Part shown: positions 1-11,380 of the stretch, in pieces
How positions within the stretch are numbered: the stretch's first letter is position 1
How the letters are laid out: every line of letters starts with the position of its first letter
From: Ariolimax columbianus
Taxonomy: Eukaryota > Mollusca > Gastropoda > Stylommatophora > Arionidae
Assembly (NCBI GenBank): GCA_036924085.1
Contig: JAVGWX010000004.1
Coordinates: forward strand, 13,824,454-13,888,453
Direction: 5' to 3'
DNA length: 64,000 bases
The notes under the pieces: generated by a model
The model's input: only the letters and a program-made list of their open reading frames with translations
The model's database searches: none
What the model was told of the DNA's origin: nothing
Made by a program: the position numbers and the translations under genes

Positions 1-238
1 AGCTATAAATTAACTAAAGAAAGGTCCACATTAGATATTGGCAAATATTTTTTTAGTCAGAGAGTGGTGAATGCTTGGAATATATTGCCGAAGGAAGTAG
101 CGGAGGCAGGGACAATTAATGCATTTAAGAATAGATTGGATGCGCATAGCTTTTAGAGCAAAAAAATGTTAATGAAATTGGTTGTATACAGATTCTGCAG
201 TCATCTAAACCAGTATAAAGACATTAAGTTAAGTTAAG
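1..238 (+). mobile_element. CR1/L2-like LINE, 3' end (truncated by window edge)
   Basis: Frame 1 is open from base 1 to the stop at 154-156 and gives about 51 residues ending a reverse-transcriptase C-terminal tail, with the pattern FFSQRVVNAWN, LPKEV and NAFKNRLDAH that closes many CR1/L2-type RT proteins. About 80 bp of 3' UTR follow, containing CTGCAG and AACCAGTATAAAG, and the copy ends in a short TTAAG-type tandem tail as CR1/L2 elements do. The same 3' end recurs at 4201, 5936, 20066 and 55047. The segment shown is open, but the 5' part lies outside the window. Confidence 0.8.
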
Positions 239-264
239 ATACATTCATCTTGTACTTTTGGAAG

Positions 265-965
265 AATCAAAATATTTTAAGGTCAGGTCAGGTCAGGTCA
301 TCCCATAACCGGTGAGGTCGTTGGGGCACACATGAAGACATCCTCACAACTCCACGCCATCCCTCTCTGTCAGATGCCACTGACTGTGACTCTTCTGGTC
401 TGGGACTTTTCCATTCTTTTATGTTGTCCTCCCATCTCTTTTTGGGCCAGCCTCTTCGTCGTCGGCCATGCACCTTCCCGTGGAGGATTGTGTTTGCAAT
501 ACCATTTGATCTCAATATGTGACCGTACCAAGTGAGTTTCCTTTTTTTGACAGTTGCCAAGAGATCTTCGAATGGCCCTATTGCTGTTGTAATTCTATCT
601 CGTATTTCCTCGTTTGTAACTCGATCTTTGTACGTGACGTTTAAAAGTTTTCTGAAACATCTCATCTCCAAGGCCTGTATCCTTCGTTGAAGGTCAGCTG
701 TAACTGTCCATGTCTCACACGCATAGAGGAATATTGACAGGACCAGTGTACGCATTAATCTGATTTTCGTGCATAATGCTAACCGTTTATCTTGCCAGAT
801 TTTGTTAAGCCATGCAAGCGCCGCTATTGTCTGTGCTATTCTGGCCAACACTTCACATTTTGATCCTTCATCACTGACAATCGACCCAAGATATTTAAAA
901 CGGTCAACCACTTCGAGTTCCTGACCGTTAGCTTTTATCTTGCTGTTGAAGCCCGTAGCATTTTG
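265..965 (-). mobile_element. Non-LTR retrotransposon RT C-terminal relic
   Basis: The minus strand is open from about 957 to 288. It reads as the C-terminal third of an APE-type LINE polyprotein: GQELEVVDRFKYLG, SDEGSKCEVLARIAQT, FLYACETWT, a CFRKLL block, KKRKLTWYGHILRS and a basic RRGWPKKRWEDNIKEW block, ending SCVPQRP and a stop. This order (thumb, 'YACE-W', 'WYGH', 'GRP.KRW') is typical of the family. The catalytic palm lies upstream and is missing, so this is a 5'-truncated copy. It has no internal stop, so it is probably younger than most relics here. It lies beyond the nucleoredoxin exon on the same strand, probably in an intron. Confidence 0.85.
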
Positions 966-1272
966 TTAATTTATTTCTATTTATGATTATAACTTGCTTA
1001 TTGATTTTGTACACGTCTTGTCAAATGATATATATATGATGTGCTATTTCCTTTTCTGCAGCCACAATGCCTTGGCAAGTTAAAAAAAGGATGAATCCCA
1101 CTTTACAAACAAATCTGCTTCACAAATACAGGCAGTTCATTTAGGCAGGCTACTACCATATCTCAGCTTTGATGAAAGTGGACAAATACATTGCTTGAAA
1201 ACAGAGAAATACTGAAATGATAAAACTAATAAAATTAATGAACAGTAATCCAGTACGAGCAGATAATTATAC

Positions 1273-1469
1273 CTTGAGATCGCTTTCAAATGGAAATAGA
1301 AGCCATGGCATAGATTCATAGCACTCCATGCAGCTGTCCTCATCTTTATCTAAGCTGATGTAGATAATCTGCCACTTCTTGTTCTGTGCTATCACATTAT
1401 TGAAGCACTCAACCAAGGCCTGTGTGAAGCCTCGACAAGGTGAGCACCAGTGAGCAGAAAAATAGATGC
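1273..1469 (-). CDS. Internal exon of a nucleoredoxin-like (thioredoxin-fold) protein
   Basis: On the minus strand an acceptor (TTCTCCAG, AG at 1471-1470) precedes a 197-bp open segment that ends at AAG before a donor (GTATAA, GT at 1272-1271). The exon takes one base of its first codon from the previous exon and ends in phase 0. It encodes about 66 residues: GIYFSAHWCSPCRGFT, then a helix, a strand with IIYISLDKDE, and MPWLLFPFESD. That is the N-terminal half of a nucleoredoxin/tryparedoxin thioredoxin domain. The family reduces protein disulfides through the two active-site cysteines. The family motif is usually WCPPC; here the first proline is serine. No other exon was found: downstream exons lie off the left edge, and upstream ones are absent from what I can read or too short to see. 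It could also be a nucleoredoxin-like paralogue. Confidence 0.82.
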
Positions 1470-1499
1470 CTGGAGAAGATAGAGCATTGTTAGTACAGG

Positions 1500-1690
1500 T
1501 CTGATTAGTGTAATGGTAGAGCACTCGATTTTCACAGCAAAGGAATGGAGTTCCTGTTACCAGCACGCTTCAGTTGACTTAGCTGTGAGGTCAGGAAAGG
1601 CAACAAAGAAGGGAACTGACCACGACACCTCATAAACCAGCTGTGGAATTATACCCAACAGCAGTGTCTGTTATGAGACAACCTTTACCT
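1500..1690 (+). repeat. Possible tRNA-headed SINE
   Basis: GATTAGTGTAATGGTAGAGC resembles a tRNA 5' half with an A box, followed by an anticodon-arm-like CTCGATTTTCA and GGAGTTCC where a B box would be. The B box is poor, so this is at most a decayed tRNA-derived SINE head with about 130 bp of unrecognised body. It lies about 30 bp from the nucleoredoxin exon. Confidence 0.35.
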
Positions 1691-1889
1691 TTTAGAAGAG
1701 GTAATATAATAAGTCGAAATTCATCTCTTAACAAAATTAAGGTTTTTTATTTTAGAGCTGTACAAATTAGGTCAGTATGCTAGTTATTGTTTGATTATTG
1801 TTTAATGGTATTTACACAAGGCTGGCACAGTTCTTAAGCCAACTATTTGAATTGGGCAGCCATTTTGGACGCAGACCTAAGTTTATTCT

Positions 1890-2062
1890 TCTTTGTCCTT
1901 ACTTCTCAAACTCTCGCTACCAAGCCCTGAACAGAGCATTGCAAGTATCAGGATGTTGTCCAGAGAACAGAATCAATTTCTCAATTTGTCATAGTTTACA
2001 GCTTCACTGCTATATTTGTAACTTTTTGTCCAACACACCGACTACAGTAGGCAGATCTAAGT
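1890..2062 (-). repeat. Interspersed repeat family R1, copy 1
   Basis: Reverse-complemented, it carries the R1 landmarks: a decayed GTCGGATGTG, then the stretch before CAGTGAAGCTGTAAACTATG, then GGACAACATCC and CAGGGCTTGGTAGCGAGAG. R1 is a name used here for a family of about 330 bp with seven recognisable copies in this window. It could be a SINE or the 3' end of a LINE. Confidence 0.7.
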
Positions 2063-2177
2063 AAGACGTAGTGCTGACCTTTACTGACACAACTGTGCAG
2101 TATACAGATTTTTTTTCAAACCTTGATACAAAAAAACTAACAACTTTCTGCATATCTTTGGTATTCATACTGAAAAG

Positions 2178-2370
2178 GATGTTGTGTCGTCATTTACAGC
2201 GTCACTGCAATATCGGTGGCTTTTGGTTCGACACATTCGGTTTATCAGCACAATATTTTTGGGACCGGGTTTGCCTTCCCTCTTCAGTCCCTAGCCTTTT
2301 AGCATGTCTGCATGGTTGCAGCCTATTTCCAGGACTGCCACTTGAAGATGGAATAGATTCTAGGTCATTC
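2178..2370 (-). repeat. Interspersed repeat family R1, copy 2
   Basis: Reverse-complemented, it reads AGGCTGCAACCATGCAGAC, GAAGAGGGAAGGCAAACCCG, then AATGTGTCGAACC and GACGCTGTAAATGACGACAC. This matches the middle and end of R1 as seen at 62 kb, with many substitutions. It lies about 115 bp from copy 1 in the same orientation. Two short tandem duplications follow at 2435-2490 and 2508-2550. Confidence 0.65.
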
Positions 2371-2689
2371 AGTTGTCATTTATGAAAATTGTGTGACCCT
2401 TCAGTTCATACACTTCATTATAATTTGACTGGATTACCTCCGCTGCCTCCTGTGAGTTTCACCTCCACTGCCTCCTGTGAGCTTCAGACAAGTTGGATTA
2501 ATCATAGTGGGTCTGACATTATGTGGGTGGGTCTGACATTATGTGGGTGGCTTTCACTTTCCCTCTGTGACAACATTTTGTGAATATCTGGAACATTATT
2601 TGGTACTTAGTTTCCTATGCCACTTGTTATGAACATAGAGGGTTAGTCCTGGTTACCCTGCATTCCTAACCTGTTGGAGGTCACCCCAC

Positions 2690-2970
2690 CGCTGCATTGT
2701 GGGATACCTGTTCACGGGAAAGACTTCAGGAGTAAATCCTAAGGACAAATTTGCATTCTGTGCTATCTCCAGTCATCTCAACAATGTCTTCCACTGGCAT
2801 AGGTAGCTCATGATCAGAGAGTGACATCGACAGATTGCATAAATCTTCCCCCCTTTAATCAAATTCACAGCAAACATCACTCTTTCACCAATTTCAGTGG
2901 ACAGAGCAAAAGAAAAATATTCTCAAAATGGCTGAATAGGAAGAGTGGTAATTATCACGTATGATAGACG
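2690..2970 (+). repeat. SINE-like repeat, core-sharing family
   Basis: The stretch TTCACGGGAAAGACTTCAGG, GCTATCTCCAGTCATCTC, CCACTGGCATAGGTAGCTCA and CAATTTCAGTGGACAGAG aligns by eye with 51443-51730, and more loosely with the tRNA-headed SINE at 25979 and 47943. No clear tRNA-like head is present in this copy. Confidence 0.6.
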
Positions 2971-3012
2971 AATATCATCATCAAGGTCCTGGTCAGCTAT
3001 GGGTTGCTGATC

Positions 3013-3487
3013 GTGATGCAAGCAATAAGCTATAGGTCACTGACCCTGATGCAAGCAATAAGCTATAGGTCACTGACTCTGATGCAAGCAATAAGCTATA
3101 GGTCACTAACCCTGATGCAAGCAATAAGCTATAGGTCACTGACCTTGATGCAAGCAATAAGCTATAGGTCACTAACCCTGATGCAAGCAATAAGCTATAG
3201 GTCGCTGACCCTGATGCAAGCAATAAGCTATAGGTCACTGACTCTGATGCAAGCAATAAGTTATAGGTCACTGACTCTGATGCAAGCAATAAGCTATAGG
3301 TCACTGACTCTGATGCAAGCAATAAGCTATAGGTCGCTGACCCTGATGCAAGCAATAAGCTATAGGTCGCTGACCCTGATGCAAGCAATAAGCTATAGGT
3401 CACTGACTCTGATGCAAGCAATAAGCTATAGGTCACTGACTGATGCAAGCAATAAGCTATAGGTCGCTGACTCTGATGCAAGCAGCC
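3013..3487. repeat. 33-bp minisatellite, about 14 copies
   Basis: The unit contains CTGATGCAAGCAATAAGC followed by TATAGGTCACTGAC. Units are nearly uniform, with C/T and A/G variants at two positions. Because 33 is divisible by three, open frames of about 150 codons appear on both strands; they have no other coding support. A single diverged unit (AAGCAGCCAGCTATGGGCTA) closes the array. Confidence 0.95.
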
Positions 3488-3850
3488 AGCTATGGGCTAC
3501 TGTCTGCTCCTTTCTGCTGCATCTTGAGTCCCATAATCTTAACCAAAAAAGACTTTGATCTGATGTTGATGAATGTGCACTTTGCCACAAAAGGACTTTA
3601 AATTTAGATAAACGACAGCATCAAGGTAAAAGGTAAACAGCTGCTGTTAGCAACATACATACATAGATAAGAAGCCCTGGGAACCACACTATGTGCACAA
3701 TTATTTCATTCTGTTCTGTCTTCTTTACTTCATCAATTCTTCTTCTTCTTCAATCAATTGATGCTATGCTTCTAGCCTGGTGAGGTTCACGAAGGAGACG
3801 ATGTGTTTCAGGTCTTCGCCGGTCTCCCACAACTCCATCAATAAAATTTA
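3488..3850. other. No recognised feature
   Basis: Contains a short TTC run near 3738-3750. No exon, RNA or element could be supported. Confidence 0.6.
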
Positions 3851-3854
3851 TCTC

Positions 3855-4198
3855 TACATTGAAATGAGAGAAGACTAATGTCTTGTCACGCAAAACATAC
3901 TGATCAGACTTGCTGTTCAAGGGAGGGGCAACTAATGTCTTGTCAGACAAAACATACTGATCAGATAATGTTAGTCAAGGTCATGTAAACATACTGACAA
4001 AGACCCCCACCTAATTTCCATGCAGTTCTCCCTTAAAACAGACTATTTCAGCATGGCTTATGAGGTAGGGATCGATGTGATCCACATAGCAGTGAACGTC
4101 ATGCAGATGAAGCCAAACTTGGCACAACAGCCTGGAGAACCCTGGCCCACCTTCATCAGCATGCTCTGGATGTGAGTACGGCTACAGCAACACACCAT
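3855..4198 (+). repeat. Interspersed repeat family R2, copy 1
   Basis: Shares with 11735-12010 the ordered landmarks AAAACATACTGATCAGA, the run around TTAGTCAAGGTCATG, GATCGATGTGATCC, ATGCAGATGAAGCC, CACAACAGCCTGGAGAACCC and AGCATGCTCTGGATGTGAG. An inner segment (AATGTCTTGTCA to ACATACTGATCAGA) is duplicated. R2 may be an untranslated part of a LINE: its second copy abuts an endonuclease relic. Confidence 0.65.
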
Positions 4199-4200
4199 TT

Positions 4201-4485
4201 TTAACTTAACTTAACGTCTTTATACTGGTTTAGAAGACTCCGCAGAGTATGTTTACAACCAGTTTCATTTACATTTCCTTGCTCTAAAAGCTATGCGCAT
4301 CCAATCTATTTTTAAATGCATTAATAGTCCTTGACTCTACTACTTCCCGTGGCAATGCATTTCACGCATTCTCTGACTAAAAACATTTGCTAATATCTAA
4401 TCTGGACCTTTCTTCAGTTAATTTGCAGCTATTCCCTTTTCTCCTTGTAGGTGGTTGCATTGTGAAAAACTTGTTATAATACGTA
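4201..4485 (-). mobile_element. CR1/L2-like LINE 3' end
   Basis: Begins with the TTAAC-type tail, then ACTGGTTTAGAAGACTCCGC and the reverse complement of the RT tail: a degraded FFSQ...NAW, and the 'RTKL'-type segment as CCTTTTCTCCTTGTAGGTGG. Same family as 1-238 but inverted and more decayed. Confidence 0.75.
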
Positions 4486-4504
4486 GTAAATTTCCAAAGT
4501 ACAG

Positions 4505-4690
4505 TGCAGTCAAAGTTGAGAAGCAATCTAATTTTTTTCTGAAGGAGAGTGTACATGTTTGGGCCTTGAGACTCCAGTGCGAATGATGTACATCTGCATT
4601 TTGTAACTCTGCCCCTCTATATCATTTCTAGAATGGATCACAGACGCTGTAGATGGAAGGTGTTAAGCCTGTGATCTTATCTGTCATACA
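4505..4690 (-). mobile_element. Short LINE RT C-terminal fragment
   Basis: CTTGAGACTCCAGTGCGAATG, CTGCATTTTGTAACTCTG and CCCCTCTATAT parallel 16280-16350 in the LINE relic on the minus strand there. It encodes a very degraded piece of the same RT thumb region. It is joined directly to the CR1-like tail, so the two insertions are nested or adjacent. Confidence 0.5.
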
Positions 4691-4699
4691 TTGTCCAAG

Positions 4700-5450
4700 T
4701 TCTGCTACAATATAAGAGCATGCTGTACATTCTGTCATTATCACGCTGGTGGTCTCTGTTCTCAGCAGAACTCTTCAGCCCAACGCAAGTCTGCACTCCA
4801 ATATTCTTGTACACCAGTGTGATGTAATTGCTTTTTGGACATTCAACTCTTCTTATTCCCTGAATTTTGCCTTCAAGAATTGTTTATAGACTTTTATGTC
4901 CCATATTGTGACAAAGCCAAGACATTTTTTCTTTTTGTATACTCTTTATTAGTTGTCTACGTCTATATCATTAAGAAATTTCCTGTTAGCCCTTTTTTAT
5001 CACATTTCAAAAACTTATGAGACTTTCAATAATTTTTCTTTTTCATGTTTCAGAGCTGTAAAGTACCGCGAACAAGATACCTGTGGTGATTATTCTTTTA
5101 CGCAGCACAATATTGATATTACTTGATGTTAGAAATGTTTGCTTCTCACGGAATATATTTTTTTTTCTACTTCGATCCTAGTTATGATTTCATCTACACA
5201 ATGTCACAATTTTATCTTCTTCTGTAATAATTTGACACAAAAATGAAAACCTCTGCGCTCGTTCTGTGATCTATTTCTCTATGCTGACATTTATTGTGAG
5301 TTTGTTTTGTTATTACCATTGTTTTCACTTTACTAGCATTAAGTTTCTAACAATTGCCTTGTCTGTTGATCATTGTGAATACATTTTTGAATGATTTCTC
5401 TGTTCTTTCCACTCTAGGATCGCTTGGTCATCCACAAATTTGATGGCACA
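4700..5450. other. No recognised feature
   Basis: AT-rich with several T runs. An open stretch of 61 codons at 4835-5020 has no recognisable domain and no splice context. Confidence 0.6.
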
Positions 5451-5454
5451 TATT

Positions 5455-5936
5455 CTGTCTTTGTGTTCAGGTATGGAGTCCTTAACATAGAGGGGATATA
5501 GACATGCTAGAAAGAATACAAAGAATAGCTACAAAACTGATCATAGGATTCCAGAATTATAGTTATAAGGAAAGACTCAGATAAACTGGTCTACAGTGTC
5601 TAGAAAAGAAAAGAATTTGAGGTGATTTAATACAAGCTTATAAGATAATCAAGGGAAGGGACAAATTAGACTATACCAAGTATTTCAAAGTACAACCCGC
5701 TAGAAGAACAAGATGGTACCGGTTCAAATTGTTTAAAGACAGGTTCAGATAAGATATTAGAAAATATTTTTTTAGTCAGAGTGGTGAATGATTGGAATGC
5801 ATTACCACAGGATGTGGTGGAGGTAAGGTCAGTTAATGCATTCAACAATAAATTGGATGGTTACAGTTATTTGTTGTATCAGTGGAGTGGAATAAACTCT
5901 GTAGAGCCAGTATAATGAAGTTAAGTTAAGTTAAGT
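5455..5936 (+). mobile_element. CR1/L2-like LINE, RT C-terminus and 3' end
   Basis: From about 5500 it reads MLERIQRIATKLI, GFQNYSYKERLR, a stop, TGLQCLEKKRI, LIQAYKIIKG, RDKLDYTKYF, then FFSQS and later fragments, ending in a triple TTAAG tail. Several stops and at least one frameshift interrupt it. This is the longest view here of the family that also ends at 238. Confidence 0.85.
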
Positions 5937-7250
5937 CTCCATTGACCATAACACCATGTTGCATTTCGAAGATTTTCTGGTAGCTTCTTCTTCTTCAACC
6001 ATCACCTTAGAATAGCCTCATTTTCGGAATGTAATTTTGTGTGATAAACATGACAGACCACAGACAAAGGTTATTGTGAGACAAATGAAACACAGAGACT
6101 AATACTGCTATAGTATAGGCTGCGATTGAAAAAGAGATCAATAAAACAAAGATGTGACCACAAACATCACAATTACACACGCTCAACACTGCCAATACAC
6201 ACACACACACACACGGGCGCGCATCATACACACCCACAAACACTCACACATACAGATAATACTTTGAGAAAATTCTGAAACGATGTCCTGCACGAGAATA
6301 TTGAATATGGAAAGATCACAAACAAATTACATGTTTTCAGATAACCTGCAGGCTAGAGCCGAGACTACCAACACAACCGCCACCATTACACACTTGATGG
6401 AGAATGTGATTGCATGTGTAACCAATGGAGTAACGTACAGAGTAGAATCAATAAATGCATATTTTGTTGTTTTGTTATGTTTTGTTTAAAAAAATTGCTT
6501 GAACTTCAACTGATTCTCTCATTACGACTCAATTGTGGATGGATGGAAGCATTACGACCCATTTGTGAATGGATGGAAGGAATCATACGCTGTGAGCGGG
6601 GGACGGGTGCCGAAACGTGTTGCCATGGCACAGGTCTCACTACATCGCAGACGCTAGCACACCAACAGTTTCCACAATAGACGATACGTGGCAGAATGGA
6701 ATTTTCGCGAGCCTATGTGCTTCGATCAATGTCGGTCTAGCTGAGCAAAGCTATACAGCTGTGAGGGCCACCTTGGGCAGGGCATTTTTGACACAGGCAA
6801 ATACACATACAAACATACAGATAGGGAGTATGATGATAACAAACATACACACATACAGATATGAAGCAGGAAGACAGGCAGACATTCATTTATATAAGCA
6901 AGTACGTTGACAGTTTTTCAGCGGCAGATGTGCAGACAGACAGACATGCACATAGACATATAGTGATGATGGTTGGGAATTAACAAAAGACGTACAAACA
7001 GAGGCAGAAACGTCACAGACAGACGGGTTAGATAGATACATAGGTAGTTAAGTATGTAGGTAGTTATGTGGTTAGGTATGCGTGTATGCAGACTAATATT
7101 TGAGTAAGCAAAGCAGGCTAGGTAGGTACATAAGTATGTAGAAAGGTAAGTGGGTTGGTAGGTAGGTAAGTAGGTAGGTAGGTAGGTAGGGAGTCAATAA
7201 TGAAGGTAACTATCCCAAATAGACAGGAACAGCTTACCATCTTTGTTGAA
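5937..7250. other. Non-coding, microsatellite-rich
   Basis: Holds a CA run at about 6196-6215, scattered ACATACA tracts (6780-6960) and a degenerate TAGG/TAGT tract at 7020-7195. Open frames of 68-97 codons at 6283-6910 resemble nothing I know. Confidence 0.6.
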
Positions 7251-7254
7251 AACT

Positions 7255-7995
7255 TATCGCTTTGAAAACTATAGACTCATATCCACAAAACATCCAAGTA
7301 TACACAATTGGGTCTGTCACAGAGGCTACCACAAATGCTGGATATGGCGCTGTAATTAAATACTATAACCTGCACAAAGAAGACCATCCCTACATCTATG
7401 GCCTGTTCCAATTACGAAGCAGAAATAATAGCAATAGAAAAAGCTTTGTGCCGAATAATCTCAGATTTTGAAAGCGGCACTATACAACCTGGGGAGATTG
7501 TTGTCTTCTCAGACTCAAAGTATGGGCCCCAATACTTGGAAAACAGAATGTATCCAGGTGTTAATAACATCTACAAATTAATTATGGAGCGGAAGTACTG
7601 CTCCAGTGTATACCTGGTCATGTCGGAGTCCCAGGAAACGAGAAGGCTGATGAGCTGGCCAGAAGCTGTGCAATGCTACCACAGCCAATACCTAGCATTA
7701 CTCTATAAACCTGCAAGCAAATTCTGAAAAATAACCATAGACTGGAGTGGCTAGGTCAGTGGGCCACATCCCAGACAGGCCAAGTTTATTTCAAAAACCA
7801 AGCAAAACCAGATCCCCAGGACCCAGGCAAGAAACTAAAACGAAGAGACCAGAGTTTGATCTTCAAGGTGAGAATAGGCCATGTCCCTCTCAACAAACAT
7901 CTGAATAGATTAGACCCACTACGTGAACTACAGATTCTGCCACGACCACGAGGAGTCATTCGAGCAGCTCTTGATTTTGTGAGAGGAAGTGAGTG
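7255..7995 (+). mobile_element. Non-LTR retrotransposon RNase H relic
   Basis: Three frames joined by eye give an RNase H domain: VYTIGSVTEATTNAGYGAVI, then SNYEAEIIAIEKALC and VVFSDSK, then IPGHVGVPGNEKADELAR, followed by a C-terminal linker with FKVRIGHVPLNKHL. Frame changes occur near 7400 and 7600, with a stop near 7707. The first catalytic Asp of the 'YTDGS' motif is isoleucine, while the E, second D and 'HxGxxGNExAD' motifs remain. Such domains occur downstream of RT in I-like and some other LINEs. A minisatellite begins where the domain ends. Confidence 0.85.
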
Positions 7996-8345
7996 TGTGA
8001 GGGAGGGGATCAGAGAGGGAGGGAGTGAGTGTGTGAGGGAGGGGATCAGAGAGGGAGTGTGTGTCTGAGGGAGGGGATCAGAGAGGGAGGGAGTGAGTGT
8101 GTGAGTGAGGGAATCAGAGAGGAAGTGAGTGTGTGAGGGAGGGGATCAGAGAGGGAGGGAGTGAGTGTGTGTGAGGGAGGGGATCAGAGAGGAAGTGAGT
8201 GTGTGAGGGAGGGGATCAGAGAGGGATGGAGTGAGTGTGTGAGGGAGAGGATCAGAGAGTAAAGGAGTGAGTGTGTGAGTGAGGGAATCAGAGAGTGAGG
8301 GAGTGAGTGTGTGAGTGAGGGAATCAGAGAGTGAGGGAGTGAGTG
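7985..8345. repeat. 32/36-bp GA-rich minisatellite
   Basis: Units contain GTGAGTGTGTGAGGGAGG then GGATCAGAGAGGGAG and alternate between about 36 and 32 bp because a GGGA is present or absent. About ten copies. The first unit is continuous with the RNase H relic reading frame. Confidence 0.9.
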
Positions 8346-8960
8346 ATGGAGTCAGACGGTGATGGATTGTGTCATGGAGTCAGTGAGCAAGTTATGGAGA
8401 AAGTGAGTAAACGATTGGATTAGTGAGTGAGTGTGTAAGAGAGTGACTGAATGCGTGAATTAGGGAGGCAGTGAGTAAAGGAGTGGATTAATGAGTGAGT
8501 GAAGGAGTGACTGACGGAGTGTATGAATAAGTTAGTGAGTGGAGACATGAGTGAAGGAAGGAATGAGTGAATGAGTGATTGAACCTGTGAGGGAATGAGT
8601 GAATCAGGGAGCCAGTGAGTAAAGGAGTGGATTATTGAGTGCATGAGTGAGGGGGAGAATGAGTAAATAAGTAATGGAGTGAAGGAATGAAAGAGTGCTG
8701 AAATAAGTGAGTGAGTCTGTGAATGAGTGAGTGAGTGATGCAGTAAGTAAGTGAGCGAATGAATGTGTGAATGAGTGATCCAGTAATCCAAGGGGTGACT
8801 AATAGACACACTGAGTGAATTAAGTGGTTGAACGAATAAGTGAGCAAATGATTGAGTCAGTCATTCAGCCAGTAAATCAATCAGTAGGTCGGAAAGTGAG
8901 TTGGAGAGCGAGGGATTGTAAATTAAAAAAGGATTGAGAATAATTTAATGATTGACTGAA
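8346..8960. repeat. Degenerate GAGT/GAAT tetranucleotide tract
   Basis: About 600 bp of GAGTGAGT-like sequence with many interruptions. Both strands show long open frames because the four-base period gives serine/histidine-rich translations; no gene is implied. Confidence 0.85.
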
Positions 8961-10250
8961 CGAGTAGGTAAATGAGGTATTGCGTGAGTACGTCATTTCG
9001 AGAAAAAGAGTTCGTGCCAGAAACAGCCGGTAACAGATAGAGATCGCACGTACTTAACAGATAAAACAATACCTACCTAATAGGTCATTATCTACCAACG
9101 AGCTGACAGGCACCGGACTACCATCTTTGCCTATCACTTCTTGGCCTAACAACGCCTCCAGATGAGCCATCTTGAGATGATGCAGATATGTCAACGATGG
9201 CTGTGAACGCAGAATTGACGACTTTCCTTAATTCCCGGTCTGGCCTCTGGAGCACACAGGGATCGACGTTCGTTCCACGTAATTATAATGCGGAATGTAT
9301 GTCGCGTGCTCACGTTCATGCGCGTGTCGGCGGATTATTTTTTTGGTCGGGACAAGATCTAGATATGATATTGATACAAGGTTAAGAGCTATAACATGAG
9401 AGATTGACAAAATAGGATAATTACAGGAAAGAGCATGTCAGACTGCACGAAGAGACTAGACAAGAATAGGATAAAATCAAGCGGATCACTAATTGCGAAG
9501 CAGTCATCAGGTCAGACTTTGAAAAGTGCGAAAAAATCGATATACGTATTGAACCAAATATTGCTTATCTGGGTGGTGTTTTTGTAATCAAGTGGAAGAT
9601 ATCAGATTTGATAGTCAATGACACAGTTTATTTCAGGTAATAATAATCTGAATATGACAATTTAATGTTTTATTTATTTATTTATTTTGTTTACATGATT
9701 TCAAAATATCACAGAGCAGCGTGGAACGAAAAAAACATGGTTCTAATGCTATGCGCCGTGGTAACATTATCATAACATGGGAGCGCACCAAAATGTTGGT
9801 AACAATACATGCAGCATGATCGTGTCCCCTCAAGAAACAGCGATCTGAGTACATACTATGAAACCGACATTATCAAAGACTATAATATAAACATAGTGTG
9901 TAATCCATGTCCTATATAAACGATACGATGTATCCATTTGACTGGAGTTGCATACCAATTAAAATAATCCCAAATGAGTTTACCATCAGAATCAAATATA
10001 ACGGATATATTCAGTTGAGATGGTACATCCATTTAACAACACTTTATTCTATTAGCTTCAGTTGCTTCATTTGTGTTTGGAATATATGTTATTGTATACA
10101 TATCAACACCACTACAGACTAATGTATGCTCTCTCGCAGCAACATTTGGATAGCAATGATCCATGCAGCTGTTGGTTCCACGTGATCTTGGACTATCCAT
10201 TCAAACTTATACAATCTCTGGATATTACAATGTAAGCACGTGCTGATGGA
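8961..10250. other. No recognised feature
   Basis: AT-rich unique-looking DNA with a TTTA run at 9668-9687. Open frames up to 71 codons carry no recognisable domain. A donor-acceptor pair flanking a known domain was not seen. Confidence 0.6.
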
Positions 10251-10660
10251 TACAAAAAGAACATTATATAACATAATAGTTCTACCCACATTGTGCTATC
10301 AGTGACAGAATTGGACAGTAACAAACAAAGAAAAAAGACACATTGCAGCAACAGAGATTAAATGCCTGCGGAGGACGCTTAAAGTAACATGAATGGATAA
10401 AATCAGAAACGAAGATATTAGGAGACAAGTAGGTACAACACCAGTGCTAGAAACAACAAACCAAATGGTTCGGCCACGTGACATGCCAAATACCAGATAG
10501 TATCCCTCAGATAAGCAATGCTACACAGATACAATGGATACAAAGCCAAGGACCATCTACGAAAGAGATGGATAGCAGAAAAACAGAAGCAGTAAAACTC
10601 CCCATGTACGGAGCACACACTAGGGCCCGGTCAAGAAACCTCTTCATAGCTTAACGCTGA
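10250..10660 (+). mobile_element. LINE RT C-terminal relic
   Basis: Fragments in three frames read LYNIIVLPTLCYQ, NWTVTNKQ, a 'CLRR' remnant, DKIRNEDIRRQVGTTPVLE, NQMVRPRD (from a 'WFGH' block), YNGYKAKDHLRKRW and a final RARSRNLF. These follow the order of a LINE C-terminus. The same family is seen inverted at 23600-24340. Many stops and frameshifts make it an old copy. Confidence 0.7.
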
Positions 10661-10904
10661 AAGGCACAAACAGGCACAAAAAGTGAAAAGAAGAAGTAAA
10701 TCGCCAATCCATCGATGGATGTGTCATCCTCCATCAAGCGATCATTGATTTTACCATCTTCGATTCCCTAATGTACATATCCAATGTACCCACTGTGGAT
10801 ACTTTCAGAAACAAAATGTCAGTCTTTATTGTTCCTGCAATGAATGACCAAACATTGCACTAATTGCTTGCTTTCGATTCTCCAATTATCTGCCCCCACA
10901 TGCG

Positions 10905-11380
10905 AACAGTTTCTTCTTAACCCTCACTGAGCCTTCCCATGTCAACGGATTCTTCTTAACCCTCACTGAGCCTTCCCATGTCAACGGATTCTTCTTAACC
11001 CTCACTGAGCCTTCCCATGTCAACGGATTCTTCTTAACCCTCCCTAAGCCTTCCCATGTCAACGGATTCTTCTTAACTCTGTCTGGGCCTTCACATGTCA
11101 ACGGATTCTTCTTAACCCTCACTGAGCCTTCCCATGTCAACAGATTCTTCTTAACCCTCACTGAGCCTTCCCATGTCAACGGATTCTTTTTAACCCTCAC
11201 TGAGCCTTCCCATGTCAACGGATTCTTCTTAACCCTCACTGAGCCTTCCCATGTCAACAGATTCTTCTTAACCTTCACTGAGCCTTCCCATGTCAACGGA
11301 TTCTTCTTAACCCTCACTGAGCCTTTCCATGTCAACATATTCTTCTTAACTCTGCCAGAGCCTTCTCATGTCAATATTTT
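10905..11380. repeat. 39-bp minisatellite, about 12 copies
   Basis: The unit contains TTCTTCTTAACCCTCACTGA then GCCTTCCCATGTCAACGGA. On the minus strand it gives a 13-residue repeat LTWEGSVRVKKNP with no stop over about 150 codons. The right edge units are diverged and run into the LINE endonuclease relic at 11380. Confidence 0.95.
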
